Shown here: one piece after another, positions 58,467 to 64,000 of the stretch
How the letters are laid out: each line of letters begins with the position of its first letter
How positions within the stretch are numbered: the stretch's first letter is position 1
Assembly (NCBI GenBank): GCA_900312665.1
Contig: ONZQ02000003.1
Location: forward strand, 1,654,986-1,718,985
Origin: Cephalotrichum gorgonifer
Taxonomy: Eukaryota > Ascomycota > Sordariomycetes > Microascales > Microascaceae
Length of the DNA: 64,000 nucleotides
Direction of reading: 5' to 3'
Position numbers and translations under genes: made by a program
The notes under the pieces: generated by a model
Databases searched by the model: none
What the model was told of the DNA's origin: nothing
The model's input: the letters and a program-made list of their open reading frames with translations, nothing else

Positions 58467-59552
58467 CGTCACGTTCTTTTGTGTTTTTTGTCGGTTCGGT
58501 GGTTCCTGCTTTTTGGAGAGGGTTGTAGGTGATGATATGATGCGATGCTTTTATATCGCCTGAGGGACTTGGGTTCTTTATTTGGGAGGCAGGTGTGACT
58601 TCGGCAGCGAGATTCTTCGTGTTGCAATGGTTATAATGCAGTTCTTGGGTAGGTAATGGTAATAAATGTGCAAGAAAAAAAAATGAAAAGTTCGAGGATC
58701 GTGCGGCGCTTGAGGATATATACATACTGGAGCCTCTCTTCCCTCCTTCCTTCTTTGCTGGTATAGAATTCACTGGAACTGGTTCACCTACTTCTCTGAG
58801 AATCATTCACAGAATCGTTCACTTCATATGCCTGTTCTCTGAGAACCGTTATATTCGCCACATATGGTGTGGTGTGCTGATCCCAGGACTATTCACGGCT
58901 CAAAGTCCTTCCAGATTTCTCCAGTACGTATGAAGCAATTCAAGGCTTTTTTTATTCATGTCGTATCATCCCTTGACCTTGGAGCTACTCACCACTCAGA
59001 ATGCTTCTAGGTAGCTCCGGTATAAGTGAGGTCATTCACTCATCTCGTTTGCACGGCACTACCACGAAGCATCTGGCCATCTGGCCCAGCACAACCCGCT
59101 TGCGTCTAGAGAATATATCTAACCCGGATCAGTATTGATAGAATAATAGAGTATAGCATAATGAGCCTACGGCTTTCCGTCGCTTCAGTAAGTTTCTCTA
59201 GAGGGGAGGCCGCAACTTACATTCATCCATTGAGATATCTCCCACTACACAGTCGTCTATATCAATCCCCATCAAACTACGATACTATGTCACTATTCAT
59301 CACAGATGCAGCTATAGCTATCTACCTCATCTGCATCTAAATCTTCAAGGTCGCGAGGTAATAAGATAAAATACAGTAAAACTAGATAAAATGACAAACA
59401 ATATTAAGGCCGGGCATCTTCTTCCTCTTCCTCATCGCCATCAGAAATCCACCGTCCTCCGCGCAGTCGCCGATGATGCCATCCATCTCCTTCTCCACAT
59501 AACACTCTACCTCTCCCCCTCACCCACCGCCTCCTCACCCGCCTCCGGGATC
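58467..59552. other. Intergenic, no gene seen
   Basis: The left part is upstream of the small hypothetical gene. The right part, 59391-59552, could hold a second exon of the secreted-protein candidate: the same frame resumes after 59552 as ECYVEKEMDGIIGDCAEDGG and ends with TAG near 59386. Nothing else stands out. Confidence 0.4.
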
Positions 59553-59966
59553 TCATACACAGCGCTCCCCGAAAACACTCGTGGCGGCATGGCGGGACTT
59601 CAAGGATCCTGTGAGCTCGATCTCCTCCAGGCAGCCTGGGTGGTGAACGACACGTGGTGGGCCGTCTCCAACGCGGGAGGCGACGGGTTCGTTGCTAAGG
59701 AGGAAAGGCGGGAGAGCAGCATTTTTGCCGGGCTCCCTCGTGACGGCCTTCTTGGAGTATGCCGGCGGGTCGGTGCGGGGGTCTACACGCATTAGCTCGT
59801 GAATCCTGGGTTTGTACTGGCAGTCGGCGGAGTGTGGCTTGCAGAGGTTGGAGTTACTGGAATCATTCATGGCATCACTAGGCTCTCCCACTTGGCTTAA
59901 AGTATCTCCTCCAAGGGTAGCAAGGAGGAATACGTTCAAGCATGCTAGAATAAATGAAAAGTACAT
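59553..59966 (-). CDS. Candidate small secreted protein (weak)
   Basis: A frame of 137 residues starting at an ATG. The N-terminus MYFSFILACLNVFLLATLGG is a good signal peptide. The remainder has scattered cysteines (SNLCKPHSADCQYKP, HHPGCLEE, GERCV) and no known domain. The frame stops soon after FGERCV, but a GTATGA donor overlaps that stop, and the same frame resumes with ECYVEKEMDGIIGDC further on. The gene may therefore have a second exon ending near 59386. The opposite strand also carries an open frame here. Function unknown. It could be a lineage-specific secreted protein or a chance frame. Confidence 0.35.
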   Translation of the reverse strand: MYFSFILACLNVFLLATLGGDTLSQVGEPSDAMNDSSNSNLCKPHSADCQYKPRIHELMRVDPRTDPPAYSKKAVTREPGKNAALPPFLLSNEPVASRVGDGPPRVVHHPGCLEEIELTGSLKSRHAATSVFGERCV

Positions 59967-62900
59967 CGGCAGTGGTAGATTTCGAGTGAATGTACCGTTA
60001 AATATGTCATGTTGGACGGATGCAAGTGCTCTTGTAATACAGCAAGGAGTTCCAGGAGGGACTTGGGGCTATCGAGGAGAGGGGCCAAAGAGTCGAGACG
60101 GCTCTCTTAGTCACTAATACAACCGTCCTTCTCTGGTAAGCGAAACCTTCCAGTTACCACCCTTTGGCGTCCCCAGGTATGTAATCTCCCCGAAGCCTCC
60201 CACAAGTGCGGGCGAATACTTATAAGTCATCGACCAAGACAAGGCTGCTATTGCGACGATCCCAAGGCAAGAGTACCACAAGAACGGTGAGGCACCGGAG
60301 AAGCGCGGGTAGCCAATATTCCCTTACTGTGCATCGGAAATGACCGCACGGGAGGGATGGAGAGAGGGGGAGGGGGCGGCTGCGCAGACACAAATTCTTC
60401 GGCATGCCGACTGCCTGGTCCTCCTGGGGCACATGCCCGGGCCGAGTTCGAAGAAAAAGGGCTAATCAGCAGGGCCATCCGACAGATCCCGCTTGCGTCT
60501 TACGCAACGCCCGCTGCTCCTCGCGCTCCCTTGCTTGTTTGGATAGCGGCAACAACGGCCTGGTGCAGCAGGGGGTAGCCGTGGGAGCCATGTGTGGCGG
60601 TGAGAGAAGTGAGTGCGCATGCTTTCCCTCTCTCGGCCGAGATCTTCACTTCCTCAATTCGAATAATATTGAGAGGATAGAGTACAATCACCTTTGACTT
60701 TGTACGATGGTGGAACCACCACCCCTCCCTCTCGGACTTGATGTCGTACAACTCCGGAGTGCTCGTGCAGGTAATTAGATAGGCAGCTGGGGTCCGCCGC
60801 CCCCATGTCATGCAAGCGTAGCCGAGATGTGACGAGAAGGAGGCCCGGTGAGTGGTTAATGCAGCTATGCCTGCCAGGTGAGAAACCATGGCAATCCGAT
60901 GCCACGGTAGCACATCATCTTCCCGTGCGTCCCAGGGCCCTGGTGTCCGGTTTTAATGACAAGGATTCCAGGGCAGGCTGCCTCCCCCTTCTTCCTCGTC
61001 GGGACTTCTCGCCAGAGAGGGTGCATCTTGGTTCCTAGGTCCCGGATTTTGTGTCGCGGGGACCAGGCCGCAAACAAAGCCAGCTGGCGAGAGGGAGATA
61101 ATAATATGTACTTCTGTTTCCGGCAGGCTGGGAAGAAAGGTATTTGAGATCTTCCGTATTATGCATGTCCTCGGCATAAGCACTGATGTGACCTCGCAAC
61201 ATGACCATCCGAGGAGCCAACCATCTGCGAGGGTATCATGAGAAACTCCTTTTCCTCGTCGGGGCTCTCCTGGTCCGGGCAGAGCAAACTTTTGAGAGAT
61301 TGGAGGCTTGACGTTGGCGTATCCACTCGCGTTACCACCTCAGAGAAATAGCAGGGATAAGCAGTGGGTCTTGAAAACGTCTGAAATCCTTACCATGAGA
61401 ACGCATGAGCAACAAGTAACTTAATATACGAGGAAGCGGCCCGGCAGGCTGGGGGGCTATTCCAAAGACGGAAAGGTCGAGAGGTGCTGACCCTCGTCCG
61501 GGTTTTCGGACAGGAGCACGGAAGTCAAATAAGAGTGGGTTTTCCCGTTTCTAGGGGAAATAAGCTTTCGGGACCTTCTGAGATCGACGCTAGTCTTCGC
61601 GCTGCCATAAATCCAAGCCATGGATCAGTTGGCGTCAACGGATCCTCGTAGGCTAAGGAAGAATGGAAGCAAGGGGACAGCACTCTGGGGCGAAAAAAAA
61701 AACGTGGGCGGAATACTTGTATTCTGCAAGTCATGAGCCAGCCATCATTGGTCGTAATTTGCTGTCCCTGGTAGCTAGGAAAACAAAAGGTCGTGTAACG
61801 CAGCACCGGAGATACTGTGCTGCTTAATCCGTGAACGGCAGCAATTAGATCTCAGAGGTGACGGCTGCTGCCATGGGAATACCGAACAGCTTGGGCCCGA
61901 GTCATTGTCACCCTCCTCCCCGCCTCACCCCCCCCCCTTTCCCCCTTGCCCCTTCTTACCTCTAGGAATGCCTTCCTGGCTGCAGCCTCCGTGCCACCTT
62001 TCCGGTGGTGGAGGGTAGATGGAGTGGTCGTGTAACTCGACCCGGTCCTGGCCCTTTTTACATTCCTGTATCCAGCAGCGTCGGTGTACATTGTGATCCC
62101 AGGCCATCTGGAACCAGCAACCGCGACGACGATCGTCTCCGAGAGCGAGTAGGAGGGATACCAGCTTTGTGTGTCCCTTCCGTCGTCGTTCCGTTGACGT
62201 TCCATTCTCTTCCCTCTGTGTGTGTGTGCGGGGGTGCAGCGGCCAGTCACCCACTCTCGTTCCAGCCATCTTGTACTCGTAATTTCAGAGCTCTTTCCTA
62301 ATCCTCCCCCTCGCAGAATGGCGGATAGAAGTATGTATAAGTACAACCGCATCACCCTCGACGCACCCGAACATGTGGGGCAAACCAGAACGGCATGGGC
62401 ATCGATCCATGGCTTCAGGGAGCACCTGCCAATCTATTAAACCCCCGGCGTCCATTTATGCCCTAGGTACCTGGCATCCTGCGCAAGTGCTTGTATACAA
62501 GTATGGATACGAGTATATCCGGATGTGGCCTGCGGAGGTGTTGTCACCCCGCCACCCCCCACCATAGTTATGTACAAGTGGGCGGACGATATCTTCCTCG
62601 TTGAGTAGCATTAAAAGGGCCACAATGGAACCCCATGCCATCCCTAGATACCGCAAAGCTCGACCTACGAACAAACGGGTGGTATGTACAAGTACTTAAC
62701 TAGCGCGCCAGGCAACCACCATCACTTTGGGTCGCGACTGTCGAGTCTCCACTCATTAGACAGGAAGATGGGGAAACAGCGGCGATGCATTGTAAGAGGC
62801 AAGACCTAACTGGTGCAGAAACGTGATGTACTACAAGTCAAGATACACGTATGTATACGTCTTTCGCCTAGCACAATGGGTTGTTTCGATTTACACCCGG

Positions 62901-63861
62901 AGTCCCGTCACACGATCCATACAATGACGAGTTTGGGTGGGCCGCAGCTGCCTCTGTGTAAGGCATAGTTCCTGTGGCTTGTTCCACTCGCTCCTTCCCA
63001 TCGGTAATTTCCTTACACGGGTAATGTGGACACGGAAGCAGCACATGTGAAGGGATGAAGGAAGCAATATCAATAAACTGCAGCCAGACCATTCACCTCC
63101 AAGTCGATCACACTCAACTCATGCTTCAGTTGATCCACTTGACGCATCTCATCCTTCAGCCCTCGCGGATGCGGTTGGCGGCTATTCCGCTCCACTAAGC
63201 TTCCTCACCCCGTTCTCATTCTCTCACCCCGTCACAACCCCCTACAACGGATTCCTTCCCTTGTCATTCATCTCGCCTCACGCCCGTGTACTTGTGACAA
63301 CCAATCTCCTCAGGCCGCCAGCGCGCCAAGAGATGTTCCCCACAGGCCTTTTGGTTGCCTGAACTGTTCCATGGGGACAATGCAATATACTTACCGGTAC
63401 GAAATACTCGAAGCGAGGCGTGAAAGGCCGCCGGTCTAGCCTTCGCGCCGAGTCCATCTAATATTTATCCCTCCAAGCCCAGCCCAGGGGGCTGTCCCGG
63501 TAGTCCGGTAACCAATGCTACCGGGATCTGACTGACTGCCGCATGCCGTACTTGTACGGCAAAGGATCCAAGCATACAACCGTCGAGGAACAACGGCCCT
63601 TGCCCTTCATGGAATTTTCCTTTATTGCTCCCTCCTCCCTTGCATCGAGCTGACGGTTCGCCTGTCCATGTTCTTCGGCTCCTTCCATTGAATAACTGCC
63701 GTCTCGCCTCGTCTCGTGGGCACGGCGGCTCTCACCCAGAGCTCACGAGCACTTACAAGCTGAGCTGCCAGTGTAACAAACAGACTACATGCGGCCACTC
63801 GAGTCACACGCGCGCGACTGAACCCTTCTCCTCGACAGGTCCCTACTTCTCCTCATAGAAT
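59967..63861. other. Intergenic, no gene supported
   Basis: About 3.9 kb with only short or overlapping frames lacking motifs. The frame at 61852-62352 (-) is arginine- and glycine-rich without domain signs. A CTTGTATACAAG palindrome near 62490 belongs to the dispersed word family. The last 700 bases are pyrimidine-rich and are probably the promoter and leader of the gene starting at 63862. Confidence 0.45.
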
Positions 63862-64000
63862 ATGAACCACTACACTAGAGCACCTCCACCTCCACCTCTC
63901 AGGCCTCTGGGAGATCCTTTTTCTCCCCTCAAGGTTGAGCTTCTAAGCAACGGTTCGGAAGCCTCATCGACTCAGCCTGAGTTTGCCATAAAGCGGAGAG
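63862..64000 (+). CDS. 5' end of an unidentified gene, cut by the window edge
   Basis: An ATG at 63862, directly after an in-frame TAG (63856-63858), opens a frame that stays open for 46 codons to the end of the window. The product begins with a proline-rich stretch (MNHYTRAPPPPPLRPLGDPF) and continues SPLKVELLSNGSEASS. It reads like the N-terminus of a disordered-start protein. The pyrimidine-rich DNA upstream supports a promoter. No family can be assigned from this fragment. Confidence 0.45.
   Translation, partial: MNHYTRAPPPPPLRPLGDPFSPLKVELLSNGSEASSTQPEFAIKRR

Noticed and set aside
61852..62352. Minus-strand frame of about 166 codons
   Set aside because: Arginine/glycine-rich chance frame with a plus-strand open frame opposite and no recognisable features.
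1..64000. tRNA or rRNA genes
   Set aside because: I looked for GGTTCGA-type B boxes paired with an A box. The hits (for example 20453, 26839, 38722) lie inside coding sequence or lack the partner box. A tRNAscan run would settle this.

Overview
The window is nuclear DNA of a filamentous ascomycete (Pezizomycotina). Its genes are split by short introns with GTAAGT/GTATGT-type donors and YAG acceptors. The protein set is fungal: a NIMA kinase, a COMPASS Spp1 subunit, a Rab escort protein, a Rec8/Rad21 kleisin, a FlbC-like conidiation zinc-finger factor and a BLOC-1 CNL1 subunit. I see no prokaryotic features, CRISPR array, rRNA or convincing tRNA. One assembly gap of 82 N lies at 47452-47533. 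Exon boundaries below were worked out by hand from reading-frame continuity and splice consensus; no transcripts were available.

Layout: 1-38.7 kb is gene-rich. In order: a secreted YHR202W-type metallophosphatase (-), a ferric-reductase-like flavocytochrome (-), exosome subunit Rrp43 (+), Rab escort protein (+), Rec8/Rad21 kleisin (-), choline kinase (-), a CECR5/HDHD5-like HAD phosphatase (-), mitochondrial copper chaperone Sco1 (-), COMPASS subunit Spp1 (+), an ankyrin/double-BTB protein (-), NimA kinase (+) and a poly-Q C2H2 factor (-). These are unlinked housekeeping or developmental functions, not a biosynthetic cluster. Two divergent pairs (sco1/spp1 and the BTB gene/nimA) probably share promoter regions.

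From 38.7 to 56.1 kb no intact gene was found. This stretch holds an assembly gap, many copies of a short TACTCGTA/CTTGTATACAAG-type word, microsatellites, and one decayed gene I could identify: an SGNH/GDSL-type esterase pseudogene at 50.77-51.42 kb with two recognisable introns, a nonsense codon and frameshifts.

From 56.1 kb to the end genes are sparse: CNL1 (+), a small hypothetical protein (-), a weak secreted-protein candidate (-), and the 5' end of a gene running off the right edge.

I found no clearly new multi-gene system. The best leads are an in-frame 42-codon open stretch after the nimA stop that repeats the protein's C-terminal motif, the SGNH esterase pseudogene, and the dispersed palindromic word family in the gene desert.
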